This document shows positions 50,150-59,932 of a DNA stretch of 64,000 bases, piece after piece. Both the position numbers and the translations under genes were made by a program. Below the pieces are notes generated by a model. That model searched no databases and had not been told where the DNA came from. It worked only from the letters and a program-made list of their open reading frames with translations. Every line of letters starts with the position of its first letter. Positions within the stretch are counted from its first letter, which is position 1. Source of the stretch: Vibrio cidicii (GTDB lineage Bacteria > Pseudomonadota > Gammaproteobacteria > Enterobacterales > Vibrionaceae); the NCBI RefSeq assembly GCF_009763805.1, contig NZ_CP046803.1, forward strand, positions 186,001-250,000, in the 5' to 3' direction.

Positions 50150-51336
50150 AGATGAAAAAGACGACGATCACCTTACTGATGAGCTGCCTGCTGTTGACCA
50201 AGGTATCAGCCGCGGCACCGAACTCGGACATCTCACCTTACGCCCTGCGTTACATGCAGCAGGCGCAAACCTTGTCTGCCAAAGAGCAAAACCAGCAGGC
50301 GATCGAGCATTTGTTGACCGCCGAAGTGTCAAGGCCGGGCGATGTGGCAGCCATCTCGCGCATGCTGGGCATCTTATATTGGCAATCGGAGCAAGCTGAA
50401 CATTCGGTGATTGCTTTGGAAAAAGCGCTCAACGCGCAAGGTTTGGCCGACGATGAGCAGTGGCGTACTAGGCGTATGCTGTCGTCAATCTACCTAACGC
50501 TAGGTCAATTTCGTCAAGCTTTGCCGCACCTCGAACTGCTCACGCAATCCATTCCCGAGGGAGAAAACGCCGCCGAAGTGTGGCTGCATCTGGCGCAAGC
50601 GCACTACAGCCTAGAGCAGTGGCGTGAGACGTTGCTCGCGCTGGAGAAACAGCGCAAACTCGACCCTAAACCGAGCGTGGCGGTGCTCTCAATCTCTCTT
50701 GGCGCGCATGCCCAGCTTGAGCAATGGTCGCAGGTGGTGGACAACGCCAAACAGCTGATTGCCCTGCAACCGGAGAAAAAAATTTGGTGGATGCAAGCCT
50801 ATAGTGGCTATCTGAATTTACGTCAGCAAAAAGCGGCGTTAGATATTTTGACCCTCGCGCAACTTAAAGGCATTGCCTTGCTCGATTCTGAACGCAAGTC
50901 GTTGGCATATCTCTATGCGAGCCAAGGGATTTATGAAAAAGCGGCAGTGACATTGTCACAACTTGAACGGGCTGACAACGATCTTGAGCTGATCCGCTTG
51001 CAAGCGCAATATTGGCAAGCGGCAAAAGAGTGGCAGAAGTCGCTGCATTTCTGGCATAAAGCCGCAGAGATTGAGAGTAAATACCATTGGGAAGTGGCAG
51101 TGCTGCAAAATCAGCTACAGAAATATCAACAGGTGATCGCGTCACTGGATCAAATGGAAAATCAGCAGCGCTTCTATGATGCACAGTTGCTCAAAGTCAA
51201 CGCGCTGTATCGTCTCAATCGCTTAGAAGCCGCACTTGCGTTAGCAAAAAAGGCTGACGCGATAAAATCGTCGACACAAACGCAAAGTTGGGTACGTTTT
51301 TTGTCACACAAGAAAAGTGAGACGCCCGAAGTTTAA
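50146..51336 (+). CDS. TPR-repeat protein at the end of the TonB operon
   Basis: 396 residues with a signal peptide (MKMKKTTITLLMSCLLLTK) and about eight tetratricopeptide-like helical pairs (SIYLTLGQFRQALPHLELL and similar). It occupies the position of the TPR gene that ends other Vibrio TonB2 clusters. Its function is not known. It overlaps tonB by four bases. Confidence 0.88.
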   Translation: MKMKKTTITLLMSCLLLTKVSAAAPNSDISPYALRYMQQAQTLSAKEQNQQAIEHLLTAEVSRPGDVAAISRMLGILYWQSEQAEHSVIALEKALNAQGLADDEQWRTRRMLSSIYLTLGQFRQALPHLELLTQSIPEGENAAEVWLHLAQAHYSLEQWRETLLALEKQRKLDPKPSVAVLSISLGAHAQLEQWSQVVDNAKQLIALQPEKKIWWMQAYSGYLNLRQQKAALDILTLAQLKGIALLDSERKSLAYLYASQGIYEKAAVTLSQLERADNDLELIRLQAQYWQAAKEWQKSLHFWHKAAEIESKYHWEVAVLQNQLQKYQQVIASLDQMENQQRFYDAQLLKVNALYRLNRLEAALALAKKADAIKSSTQTQSWVRFLSHKKSETPEV

Positions 51337-51370
51337 GACATGGGGTAAAACTCAACCCAAGTGCTAAAAA

Positions 51371-51408
51371 AAGAGCGGATATCATTTCAGGCATGATATC
51401 CGCTCTTT
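51371..51408. terminator. Bidirectional terminator between the TPR gene and dcu gene
   Basis: AGAGCGGATATCAT pairs perfectly with ATGATATCCGCTCT around a short loop, with T/A runs on either side. Confidence 0.9.
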
Positions 51409-51423
51409 GTCGTTATGGGTTAG

Positions 51424-52752
51424 TTAGCCAATAATGATTTGGCCCAGCAAGTAGCCGAGGCAGCAGGCACCGATGACACCAATCAAACCAACCGCCATAA
51501 AGGAGTGGTTGAAATACCATTTGCCAATCTTAGTCGTGCCTGTGTTATCAAAGTTTACGGTCGCAATGTCTGAAGGGTAATTTGGAATAAAGAAGTAACC
51601 GTACAGCGCTGGCATTAAACCAATCAGTAGTGCGGGTTCAAGCCCTAAGCCAAGGCCAACAGGCAACATCATACGCGCAACCGCGGCTTGTGAGTTCACC
51701 ACCACCGAGACAATGAACAGCGCTAAAGCGAAGGTCCATGGATAGTTGTTCACCATTTCGACGATGCCGGATTTAAACTGAGGCATTGCGTACTGGAAGT
51801 AGGTATCTGACATCCACGCGATACCAAAAATCGCAATCGCTGCCACCATACCCGATTTAAACACCACGCCATTAGGCACGCTGCGCGGGTCCGTTTTGGT
51901 CGCCAGCAAAATGATACCGCCGAAGCACAGCATCATCATCTGAATGACCACCGCCATGCTGATCGGTTTGCTGCCTTCAGCGATAATGCGGATCTCTGGC
52001 ACCATGGCAATGAGCACAATGGTAAAGATGGAAGCGATAAACAGCAGGACAGAGTTTCTCGCGGCGGCTGGTAGATGCTCATCCAACGAGGTTGCGGTGG
52101 TGTTAAGGATTTTTTCGCGCCATACCGGATCTTTCAAACGCTCTTGATATTCCGGATCGTCGTCCAGCTCTTTACCACGTTTTAGGCTGTAAAGTGACAT
52201 CAACAAGGTGCCGAACAGCGTCGCAGGAACGGTAACTAAAAGGATAGAAAGCAAAGTGATTTCGTGGTTAATGTCGGCAAGTTGCGCTAAGTAGTAAACC
52301 ACCGCAGCAGAAATGGGTGAGGCGGTAATCGCAATTTGCGATGCCACTGAAGCCGCTGCCATCGGACGCTCTGGGCGAATGCCATTTTTCAGAGCGACGT
52401 CGCCAATGATGGGCATGATGGAGTAAACCGCGTGGCCAGTACCTAGCATGAACGTCATCGCGTAAGTGACAAAAGGGGCAATCAGCGTTACCCGTTTGGG
52501 GTTCTTACGCAGCATGCGCTCAGCCACTTGCAGCATGTATTTCAATCCGCCAGCCGCTTCAAGAATCGAGGCACAGGTGACAACGGCAAGGATGATCAGC
52601 ATGACCGTTACAGGTGGGGAAGTGGGCGGCATTTTGAACACAAACACTTCGATAACCAAACCGATCCCAGACACGACACCAAGACCGATACCGCCGTAGC
52701 GGGAGCCGATGTAAAGCATCAGCAAAAGGAACAGGAACTCCAAATACAACAT
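51424..52752 (-). CDS. Anaerobic C4-dicarboxylate antiporter of the DcuA/DcuB family
   Basis: 442 residues with about ten to twelve membrane segments. Blocks recall both E. coli paralogs: RYGGIGLGVVSGIGLVIEVFV, NGIRPERPMAAASVASQ (DcuB-like) and QIAITASPISAAVVY, DDPEYQERL (DcuA-like). It exchanges fumarate, malate or aspartate with succinate. This makes a second dicarboxylate carrier in the window besides dcuC. The A-or-B choice is left open. Confidence 0.9.
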   Translation of the reverse strand: MLYLEFLFLLLMLYIGSRYGGIGLGVVSGIGLVIEVFVFKMPPTSPPVTVMLIILAVVTCASILEAAGGLKYMLQVAERMLRKNPKRVTLIAPFVTYAMTFMLGTGHAVYSIMPIIGDVALKNGIRPERPMAAASVASQIAITASPISAAVVYYLAQLADINHEITLLSILLVTVPATLFGTLLMSLYSLKRGKELDDDPEYQERLKDPVWREKILNTTATSLDEHLPAAARNSVLLFIASIFTIVLIAMVPEIRIIAEGSKPISMAVVIQMMMLCFGGIILLATKTDPRSVPNGVVFKSGMVAAIAIFGIAWMSDTYFQYAMPQFKSGIVEMVNNYPWTFALALFIVSVVVNSQAAVARMMLPVGLGLGLEPALLIGLMPALYGYFFIPNYPSDIATVNFDNTGTTKIGKWYFNHSFMAVGLIGVIGACCLGYLLGQIIIG

Positions 52753-53248
52753 GATATTTGTCCTTATTAGTAAAATTAGTAAGGATATTTTCGCTTGATA
52801 TCGCTAAAAAATAGTAAACCTGCTTCACATAACCACTTAGCGTTGAAACCGATGTTGATTTCTCGGCAGTGACTCACGAAATTCCAGACAATCGTGACGC
52901 TGAAGTAAGGAGATTGTTAAGTCTTAATGGTGTGGATACACAGATAACGTTAACACTGGCGAAAAACTGAGCGTGAGATCACCTGACAATAAATGAAAAC
53001 AGTTTGTAATCGGATCTATCAGTTTGAGCATATAGGGCCAAAGGTATCACTATCAAAAATCATATGGGACATCTCTAATAAGGCATTTTGCATTAGCAAA
53101 CGTGATAAATACGGCCATTCTGAAACCCACACGTAACAAAAGGTTAAAATCGTGATATGCATCCTTTGACTATTCACTGAAACGAGTAATGATCATCTTT
53201 CAATAAAAAATACGACTCAGTTGGCTTTATAAAAAAACGGATGCTCAG
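52753..53248. other. 496-bp divergent spacer between dcu and a chemoreceptor gene
   Basis: No ORF above noise. It includes GTGAGATCAC near 52970 and a weak TTGAT half-site near 52795; neither is strong enough to name as a CRP or FNR site. Confidence 0.5.
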
Positions 53249-54868
53249 ATGAAACTTAGTAACTTATCGGTAAAGTACAAACTTCTCTCGCTCGTGATTC
53301 TCTCCGTTGCTCTGATTGTGGCGACGTGCATTTACAACTTGAATGAGCAACGTAAATCCTCCATGGCTGAACGCGAAAGTAAGCTTAAAGCTCAGGTGGA
53401 AACCGCGTTGAATTTGGTCAGTTACTATTATGATCTGCAAGGAGAAATCGGTGAGCAAGAAGCCCAGTCTCGCGCTATTCAAGCGATCAACAAATTGCGT
53501 TATGACGGTGATAATTACTTCTGGATCACCACACCGCAGCTCACGATTGTCACTCATCCGGTCAAGCCGGAGTTAAACGGGCAAAACGCCTCCGGCTTTA
53601 AAGATGGCGCTGGCAAACTCCACTGGCAGGAGATGGCGTCGATAACCGCGCAAAACGGTGGTGGCTTCCTCGACTACCAATGGAAAAGCCCTAATGGCAA
53701 ATTGAAAGATAAGATTTCCTACGTTGAGCAGTTCAAAGGTTGGGGATGGATTGTTGGCTCTGGTATCTTGGTCGCAGACATTCAAGAGTCTTTCTTCGCG
53801 GCGGCGCTTAAAGAGGCGTTTGTTGCATTAATTATGGCGGCCATGTTAGTGGCAATGGGTTATGTTATCTCAAGCAACATTGTCTTGCCGCTCAACCGGT
53901 TAATTGATAACACGAGCAAAATTGCCGACGGCGATTTACGTGTGCGACTAAATACGCAGCGCAAAGATGAGCTGGGAGTAATGAGTCGTGAGATAGACCG
54001 TATGTTGGAGAAACTGCAGTTTACTTTGATGGCGGCACATGAAGCGGCAGAACAATCCGCCAATATGGCGCAAAGCATCGCTCAGGCAAGTGAAGAAGCT
54101 GCGACCAGTGTCGGCACGCAGCATTCGCAACTGGAACTGCTCTCAACCGCAATGACGGAGATGAGTACCACCATCACCGATGTTGCGAGCAATGCAGAGA
54201 ACACCGCGCACAGTACCCAGTTGGTTACGCATCATGCAGAGCAAAGTGGTCAAGCGATGGAGAAGACCGCACAAACCGTTTCGCACGTGTCACAAGACAT
54301 TTCCGCTGCCGACCAGTTGGTGGCGGAGTTAAAAGCGGGCGTACAGGAAATAAGCGCAGTGGTGAGCGTTATCCGTGAAGTTTCCGAGCAAACCAACTTA
54401 CTGGCACTGAATGCGGCAATTGAAGCGGCTCGTGCTGGTGAACAAGGGCGTGGTTTTGCGGTTGTGGCGGACGAAGTACGCAACTTGGCCTCACGTACTC
54501 AGCAATCCACCAATGAAGTACAGCAGACGATCGATTCGTTAACTGAGCGCACCGAGCGTACGGTCCAAGCGATGCAGCGCAGCAACGTCAAAGTCGAGCA
54601 AAGTGTCGCGATTTCGTTGGATACGCAAAAGCAGTTAGCCAATATGGTGACTGAGTTGGTGAAATCGAACGATATGGTGGCGCAGATTGCAGCGGCATCG
54701 GAGCAGCAAGGGTTAGTCGCCAATGAGATGACGGAAAACGTCACCAGTATTCATCTGGCCGCCAACGAAGTGATGCAGGCTTCACAGATGCTGGCGGAAG
54801 AGAGCCAAGCCATGGCGGCAGCAGCCGAGATCCTGAATGACCAGTTGAAATATTTTAAAGTTTCCTAG
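53249..54868 (+). CDS. Methyl-accepting chemotaxis protein with single Cache domain
   Basis: 539 residues. TM1 ([19 protein letters not shown]) is followed by a single-Cache_2 domain with [20 protein letters not shown] and [13 protein letters not shown], then TM2, HAMP and a signalling domain with an intact tip [20 protein letters not shown]. Cache_2 receptors often sense carboxylates. Its divergent placement next to a dicarboxylate carrier fits that but does not prove it. Confidence 0.93.
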   Translation: MKLSNLSVKYKLLSLVILSVALIVATCIYNLNEQRKSSMAERESKLKAQVETALNLVSYYYDLQGEIGEQEAQSRAIQAINKLRYDGDNYFWITTPQLTIVTHPVKPELNGQNASGFKDGAGKLHWQEMASITAQNGGGFLDYQWKSPNGKLKDKISYVEQFKGWGWIVGSGILVADIQESFFAAALKEAFVALIMAAMLVAMGYVISSNIVLPLNRLIDNTSKIADGDLRVRLNTQRKDELGVMSREIDRMLEKLQFTLMAAHEAAEQSANMAQSIAQASEEAATSVGTQHSQLELLSTAMTEMSTTITDVASNAENTAHSTQLVTHHAEQSGQAMEKTAQTVSHVSQDISAADQLVAELKAGVQEISAVVSVIREVSEQTNLLALNAAIEAARAGEQGRGFAVVADEVRNLASRTQQSTNEVQQTIDSLTERTERTVQAMQRSNVKVEQSVAISLDTQKQLANMVTELVKSNDMVAQIAAASEQQGLVANEMTENVTSIHLAANEVMQASQMLAEESQAMAAAAEILNDQLKYFKVS

Positions 54869-54888
54869 CTCCACTTGCACATAAACAG

Positions 54889-54914
54889 AAAACCGCTCAA
54901 CTGAGCGGTTTTCT
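54889..54914. terminator. Bidirectional terminator
   Basis: AAAACCGCTCA pairs with TGAGCGGTTTT around two or three bases, between the convergent chemoreceptor and DUF2986 genes. Confidence 0.9.
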
Positions 54915-55111
54915 TATTGTGAGTCGCTTTGTACGTCCGTCTGAGACTCTATGGATTCTACTTGAGGCAGATTTTCCAGCGCTTGTTCAGCTTCCATTTT
55001 GGCTCTGTCTGCTTTGGAGATATAACGCGGCTTATTGCTCTTGTGCAGCTTTGCATTCTGCTTCTTCATTCTGGCGTTATAGATTTGATTAATTTTCTTT
55101 TTGCGGTTCAT
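54914..55111 (-). CDS. DUF2986 small basic protein
   Basis: 65 residues, strongly basic at the start (MNRKKKINQIYNARMKKQNA) and acidic at the end. This is the DUF2986 family of short proteins conserved in Vibrio and relatives, with no known function. It is a single gene. Confidence 0.85.
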   Translation of the reverse strand: MNRKKKINQIYNARMKKQNAKLHKSNKPRYISKADRAKMEAEQALENLPQVESIESQTDVQSDSQ

Positions 55112-55228
55112 TGGTTGACTCCCGGTTGAGGTGGCGCAGGATAATCATTTGCTCACAAAAGTACAAGTGACTTTGATTTAGCTAAAAGCGCCGTTGCGTT
55201 TTTTGGGTATAGTGACTCATCACAAGAA

Positions 55229-55654
55229 ATGACATTGACCACAAAGATGAAACAGCCACCTTCGCCCTCGCTTTTATTAACAGGCTCACTTGCCACTGAA
55301 TTTAAGACCGTCTCCTATATGGTCGCGATGTACTGTCAGGCGCATCATCAAAGTGAGCGTGTTTTGTGCCAATCGTGTCAGGCTTTGTTGGATTATGCTG
55401 AAACCCGCTTAGACCGGTGTCCATACGGGCAAGCAAAACCAGCGTGTAATCGCTGCCCGATCCATTGTTACAAGCCGGAGCCGAAAGCGCAGATGCGCGA
55501 TGTGATGCGTTATGGTGGACCAAGGATGCTGATCGCTCATCCGATTCTGGCGATTCGTCATCTGTGGAGTGAGAGAAAACCGGTGCCCGGAAAACCAGCA
55601 CCGGAGAGTTCTAATCGTCATCAAAGAATGGCTAAGAAACCGTCACCACAGTGA
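55229..55654 (+). CDS. YgbA_NO (nitrous-oxide-stimulated promoter) family protein
   Basis: 141 residues from the first ATG; the ATG at 55247 is an alternative. It is Cys-rich: YCQAHHQSERVLCQSCQALLDYAETRLDRCPYG, CNRCPIHCYKPEPKAQMRDVMRYGGPRM. This is the YgbA family, named for control by nitric-oxide-responsive NsrR. It is probably a metal- or iron-sulfur-binding stress protein. I saw no clear NsrR box upstream. Its 3' end overlaps the convergent MATE gene by 23 bp. Confidence 0.88.
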   Translation: MTLTTKMKQPPSPSLLLTGSLATEFKTVSYMVAMYCQAHHQSERVLCQSCQALLDYAETRLDRCPYGQAKPACNRCPIHCYKPEPKAQMRDVMRYGGPRMLIAHPILAIRHLWSERKPVPGKPAPESSNRHQRMAKKPSPQ

Positions 55655-57017
55655 GATTCTTAATCCAGTACTTCTGCGTGTAGCGGCGATAGCACAGCGC
55701 CAATTTCACCACTTCTTCAGCCAGCATTAGCGCATAAACGTATTTAAATTCCCAGCCAGCAATAAAAGCGGCCATTGCACACAAGGGCAAGCCCGTCATC
55801 CACATGGCGATAAAGTCCATCCGTAGGCAGAAAATGTTGTCACCTCCTGCGCGAATAATGCCGTTGATGATGATCATGTTGAGCATTCTTATCCAGATGC
55901 CACAGCAAAGGATCATCACCGCTGGCGCAGCCAATGGATGCAGTTCCTCGCTTGCCAAGTTAAGTGCGGATAAGATCAGTTCACGATTCGCGAGCATCAG
56001 AGCGCCGACAGAAATACCAACCAAAAAAACGACTTTAATAAAATATGCGGCCATGGCCTGCGCTTTCTCAAACTCATCTCGGCCGAGTGCTTGACCAATC
56101 AAGACCGAACACGCGACGGAAAGACCAAAGAAAATCGCATAGCAGAGCGACTCAAATGGGCCAAGCATACTAAACACCGCCAATTCTGTGGTGCCCATGT
56201 GGCCGAAAATCATTTGATAAACCATGGTACCAATCGCCCACAAAACCGCGCCCAGCGTGGTTGGCAGTGCCAATCGGCGGTAAGAAAGCCACAGTGAAGG
56301 GCGTTCAGGCGATGCGTGGGTCGTCAGCAACCAATGCGATTTCCATTGCATGAAACCAAGCATTAATCCGACTTGCACTGCACGAGAGATAGTCGTCGCT
56401 AGTGCTGCACCAGCCACCCCCATTGCCGGGACGCCTAAGCCGCCTTTGATCAACCAATAGTTCAGCGTGATGTTAATCACGATAGTCACAGCCCCCATCG
56501 CTAGAGGTGTGACGGTGTCACCTGATGAGCGCATGCTTGCCTCAATCACAATCACGATGTGGGTCAGCAACAGCACGGGAAACGCGTACCACAAGTACAC
56601 CGAGCCGAGTTCAATAACTCGTTGGTCACTGGTTTGCAGCATCATGATCAAGTGTGAGCCGAGTGTGATCAAAAGCGTCACTGGCAAAAGTACTTTGAGA
56701 CCAAAGCTCATGGCAATCATCGAAACCGTTTTGGCGCTGCGGGGGTCGTGCTTACCCCAATATTGTGCCACTAGGGTGCCGTTTGCCGAAGCGAGCCCAG
56801 CCATGATCATGATCGCAACAAAGTGCCATTTTGAGGCAATTCCCACAGCGGCGGTTGCTTCTTTACCAAAGTCGCTTACCATTAGAACGTCCGCCAACGC
56901 TAAAATTGCCACCAGAGCGCTTTGTATTGCAACGGGAAATCCGAGCTTGGCAATGGTCTTTAATAGCCCGCCAGGTAAAGGATTGCTCGGCAAATCTTTG
57001 ATATGTTGTTGGTTCAT
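55632..57017 (-). CDS. MATE-family efflux transporter
   Basis: 461 residues from the ATG at 57017 (MNQQHIKDLPSNPLPGGLLK). Twelve hydrophobic segments form two related halves; the first half opens with LALADVLMVSDFGKEATAAVGIASKWHF, the MATE pattern, followed by GTLVAQYWGKHD. It is a Na+- or H+-coupled exporter of drugs or metabolites. It is transcribed away from an AraC regulator 46 bp upstream, which may control it. Confidence 0.9.
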   Translation of the reverse strand: MNQQHIKDLPSNPLPGGLLKTIAKLGFPVAIQSALVAILALADVLMVSDFGKEATAAVGIASKWHFVAIMIMAGLASANGTLVAQYWGKHDPRSAKTVSMIAMSFGLKVLLPVTLLITLGSHLIMMLQTSDQRVIELGSVYLWYAFPVLLLTHIVIVIEASMRSSGDTVTPLAMGAVTIVINITLNYWLIKGGLGVPAMGVAGAALATTISRAVQVGLMLGFMQWKSHWLLTTHASPERPSLWLSYRRLALPTTLGAVLWAIGTMVYQMIFGHMGTTELAVFSMLGPFESLCYAIFFGLSVACSVLIGQALGRDEFEKAQAMAAYFIKVVFLVGISVGALMLANRELILSALNLASEELHPLAAPAVMILCCGIWIRMLNMIIINGIIRAGGDNIFCLRMDFIAMWMTGLPLCAMAAFIAGWEFKYVYALMLAEEVVKLALCYRRYTQKYWIKNLTVVTVS

Positions 57018-57063
57018 GTTTGCTCCTTGGTTTGGAGCGGAACTATAAAGGGGAACGCTTAAG

Positions 57064-57960
57064 GTGAACATGTTTGAAAATTCGGAAAACCTGTGCAAAT
57101 CCGTCATTGAGCAATTTGTGCCTAAAAACGAATGGGTCGACGAGGTCTACCTTGCACCGGAGTGCAAGGAGCGATTTCTCACCTTAACGGAGATCCCGGA
57201 ATGGCGCGCTGCGGACATTTTTATGGCGGGCATCGCAAAACTCAAGCAAGGTTATTCGGTTGAGCGCTATGGGGTGGCGGTGCATACTTTGCTGTTTACA
57301 ATGGCTGGCGCTGGCGTATTGATCACCAAAGAGAAGGTGAGTGCAATTCCACCGTACTCATTAACCATTCTGCCTGCGCATACCCCGTTTCGTTTTGAAC
57401 TCGATCCAAACAGCAAATTTTGGGAAATGATCTGGCTGTTACCACAGCCAAGTGAAAAATGGCAGCACATTGCCCAAATGGGGCAATGCGTGGTGAATTT
57501 TCGAGAAACAGAACAGGTGTGGTCGCTGATGTGCTTGCTCTATGCTGAAATCGGTGGAAGAGGCAGTTTTCGCCGCATGTTGATCAGTGAAGTGGTGCGT
57601 CTGCTTTCCACGGTCGAGCCCGGGGTTTCCGGCTCACTTTCGCGTGTTCAGGCGTTGTTCAACGAAGTGGAAAGTCAGTTGCATTTGCCTTGGAGTGTGG
57701 CAGAAATGGCCGCGCATTGTTACATCAGCGAAGAGCAGTTTAACCGCCTGACGAAACAGCTATTTGGTGTTACGCCGCGCAGCAAACTGATCCAACTACG
57801 TATGGATAAAGCGGCTGATTTACTACGTTACAAAGAGTGGACCATTAGCATGATCTCGCACCGGCTCGGCTATCGAGACCCGTACAATTTTACCCACCGA
57901 TTTAAAAAATATTTTGGTGTTTCGCCGACCCGTTATCGCAAAAACCTGACAGACAATTAA
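57064..57960 (+). CDS. AraC-family transcriptional regulator
   Basis: 298 residues if the GTG at 57064 is used, 296 from the ATG at 57070. An N-terminal cupin-like ligand domain is followed by a C-terminal pair of helix-turn-helix motifs (WSVAEMAAHCYISEEQFNRL, then TISMISHRLGYRDPYNFTHR) and the closing FGVSPTRYRK. The divergent layout with the MATE gene suggests local control. A hairpin terminator overlaps its stop codon. Confidence 0.9.
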   Translation: MNMFENSENLCKSVIEQFVPKNEWVDEVYLAPECKERFLTLTEIPEWRAADIFMAGIAKLKQGYSVERYGVAVHTLLFTMAGAGVLITKEKVSAIPPYSLTILPAHTPFRFELDPNSKFWEMIWLLPQPSEKWQHIAQMGQCVVNFRETEQVWSLMCLLYAEIGGRGSFRRMLISEVVRLLSTVEPGVSGSLSRVQALFNEVESQLHLPWSVAEMAAHCYISEEQFNRLTKQLFGVTPRSKLIQLRMDKAADLLRYKEWTISMISHRLGYRDPYNFTHRFKKYFGVSPTRYRKNLTDN

Positions 57961-57980
57961 GCCCCGCAGTCGGGGCTTAA
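57957..57980. terminator. Bidirectional terminator
   Basis: TTAAGCCCCG pairs perfectly with CGGGGCTTAA around cagt, between the convergent AraC and MFS genes. Confidence 0.85.
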
Positions 57981-57982
57981 TG

Positions 57983-59173
57983 CTAAGGAATTGCAACGCT
58001 TTTGCGCGTTTTTACTGCCGCGAGCAACATATAGATTGTGGTTGGTACCAACATGGCAAACAGATAACCTAGCAGACCATGGGGTTTGTGCATAAATTCA
58101 CCTGCTAAAACGGGGCCAATCACCGAGCCTACGCTATAACTAAAGAGCATGACCTGAGTGGCTGAGACGATAAACTTACTGTCGAGCTGTTCACAACCCA
58201 ATGTAATGGCGATCGGATAGAGAGCAAAGATAGCCATACCCAGCAAAAATAGCGCCATCGCTAACACAGGTAAGGAGTCGGAGACGAACGTCATGCCGAT
58301 GGCGAAAACACCCGCCAAACAGTAAAACGCCATCAGTAAAGATTTGCCTGTCCATTTACCCAGCGCCGTCACGGTAGGCTGAACGACCATGCCGCCTAAA
58401 ATTACCAGCGCCATCAAACTGCCGATACTGCTTTGTTCGACATTGCGGTTGGCTAGCTCAAGCGGCATCAAGCCATAGATCGCGCCAAGCGTCAGCCCTG
58501 AAACAATACAACCGATAATCGCCGCGTGATTAAGGCGCGCGATCTGCTTAAGCGATAAGCTCTCAGCCGAATGGCTATCTGGTTGCGATGTACGAAAGCA
58601 AACCAGCGCCATGACCGCAATCATTAACGTGGCGCAAATCAAGATAAAAGGCGTAGAGCCCGAAATACCAAAAGTGCTGATCCCGATTTGACCAAACGCA
58701 GTGCCGCCGTAGAGCGAAATCATGTAAAAGCTAAGCCGCTTGGCTCGAGAGTGCTCGTCACCATCTAATAGCCAAGACTCAACCACCACAAACACGCCTG
58801 CGATTGCAATGCCAGCGACAAAACGTGCACCCAGCCAGATGTGGCTATTGGGCAGCAAAGGTAACGTCACGATACTTGCGATAAAAACCAGCAAGCACAA
58901 AATAAAGGCGTTTTTGTGACCGATGCGTTGCACCACAGGTTCAAAAAACATTGAGCCCAATAACAAACCGGCATAAAACGCACTGGCTAACCAACTCGCC
59001 AAAGATACTGGTAACTGGTATTGCTCCGTCACCAACGGGATCAGGCTCATCAGGTAGCCGGATGCAACCGAGTAAAGCGTCAGCGCTAAAATAGGGACGA
59101 AAATAGATGAAGGCAGTGTCGTTTCGCGGGTGTCGGCCAAAGTCAGATTCTCCAGATAAGAAGAGAGGTTCAT
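57983..59173 (-). CDS. Major facilitator transporter, unknown substrate
   Basis: 396 residues with twelve membrane segments. The MFS loop motif appears as EPVVQRIGHKNAFILCLLV and the TM4-5 region as ARFVAGIAIAGVFVVVESWLLD, the pattern of the YcaD/UMF2 group. No substrate can be assigned. The start is the ATG at 59173, with no better upstream site. Confidence 0.87.
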   Translation of the reverse strand: MNLSSYLENLTLADTRETTLPSSIFVPILALTLYSVASGYLMSLIPLVTEQYQLPVSLASWLASAFYAGLLLGSMFFEPVVQRIGHKNAFILCLLVFIASIVTLPLLPNSHIWLGARFVAGIAIAGVFVVVESWLLDGDEHSRAKRLSFYMISLYGGTAFGQIGISTFGISGSTPFILICATLMIAVMALVCFRTSQPDSHSAESLSLKQIARLNHAAIIGCIVSGLTLGAIYGLMPLELANRNVEQSSIGSLMALVILGGMVVQPTVTALGKWTGKSLLMAFYCLAGVFAIGMTFVSDSLPVLAMALFLLGMAIFALYPIAITLGCEQLDSKFIVSATQVMLFSYSVGSVIGPVLAGEFMHKPHGLLGYLFAMLVPTTIYMLLAAVKTRKSVAIP

Positions 59174-59303
59174 AGCTTGTTGGCGCGACTATGCGGCGAA
59201 ATCTTATGTGAGTAAAATCACAAATATTTGTCGATACGACATGAAAATATGATTCTCGAGCATATGGTCGAAAATCGGCGATTGGGTGCTTTTGAGTAGA
59301 ACA

Positions 59304-59328
59304 AATCCGGGTCAAGATTACCCGGATT
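59304..59328 (-). terminator. Hairpin downstream of trxC
   Basis: AATCCGGGT pairs with ACCCGGATT around caagatt. The T-run on the minus strand is weak. Confidence 0.6.
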
Positions 59329-59334
59329 AGTCAA

Positions 59335-59769
59335 TTATTTTTTGATGGCTTGATTTAGCCATTGATCAAACTGGCTTTTGGGTAAGGCGCCATTGAGCAT
59401 ATCAACCCGTTGTCCTTTTTTAAATACCATGATGGTTGGAATGCTGCGGATTTGAAACTGAGCGGCGAGCGCCTGTTGGGCTTCTGTATCGATTTTCACA
59501 AAGCGTACCTGATGTTTGCGCTCATGCGCCACGTCGGCAAAGATAGGCGCAAAACCAACACAAGGGTTGCACCAAGGTGCCCAAAAGTCGACCACTACAG
59601 GAAGGTCACTGTTTAAAATTGCGTTAAAGTTTTCTGCGGTTCCTTCAATCGGTGCGCCATCAAGCAGCGCTGTTTTGCATTTACCGCAGCTAGGTTGCTC
59701 AGAAACACGCTCCACGGGTAAACGGTTTAGACCGCCGCAAGCTGGGCAGCGTGAATGGAAGGTCGACAT
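59335..59769 (-). CDS. trxC: Thioredoxin 2
   Basis: 144 residues from the ATG at 59769, which is nine bases from AAGGA; the ATG at 59778 is too close to it. An N-terminal zinc ribbon has Cys at 8, 11, 28 and 31. The thioredoxin fold has the active site WCNPC at residues 66-70, with Asn in place of the usual Gly. It reduces disulfides in the cytoplasm under oxidative stress. It is divergent from the FabH gene, the order also known from chromosome 2 of V. cholerae. Confidence 0.93.
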   Translation of the reverse strand: MSTFHSRCPACGGLNRLPVERVSEQPSCGKCKTALLDGAPIEGTAENFNAILNSDLPVVVDFWAPWCNPCVGFAPIFADVAHERKHQVRFVKIDTEAQQALAAQFQIRSIPTIMVFKKGQRVDMLNGALPKSQFDQWLNQAIKK

Positions 59770-59932
59770 GTTTTTCATTCCTTCTTAGTGATTTTCATAC
59801 AACAGACGATAAAAGAGTCATTACCACATCAAGCTCGTCGACGAGGTTTTAAACTGGACTTACCAGACAACCTCAGAAAGCGTATACTTGCTTAATCTAC
59901 TTAATTTAAAAACAACAATAAATAGGTCTAAG

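Noticed and set aside
52795..52985. FNR or CRP sites before the dcu gene
   Set aside because: TTGAT lacks its partner half-site and GTGAGATCAC lacks the six-base spacer, so neither meets the consensus.
59834..59845. CTCGTCGACGAG palindrome between trxC and the FabH gene
   Set aside because: Twelve bases are short enough to occur by chance and there is no link to a known regulator.
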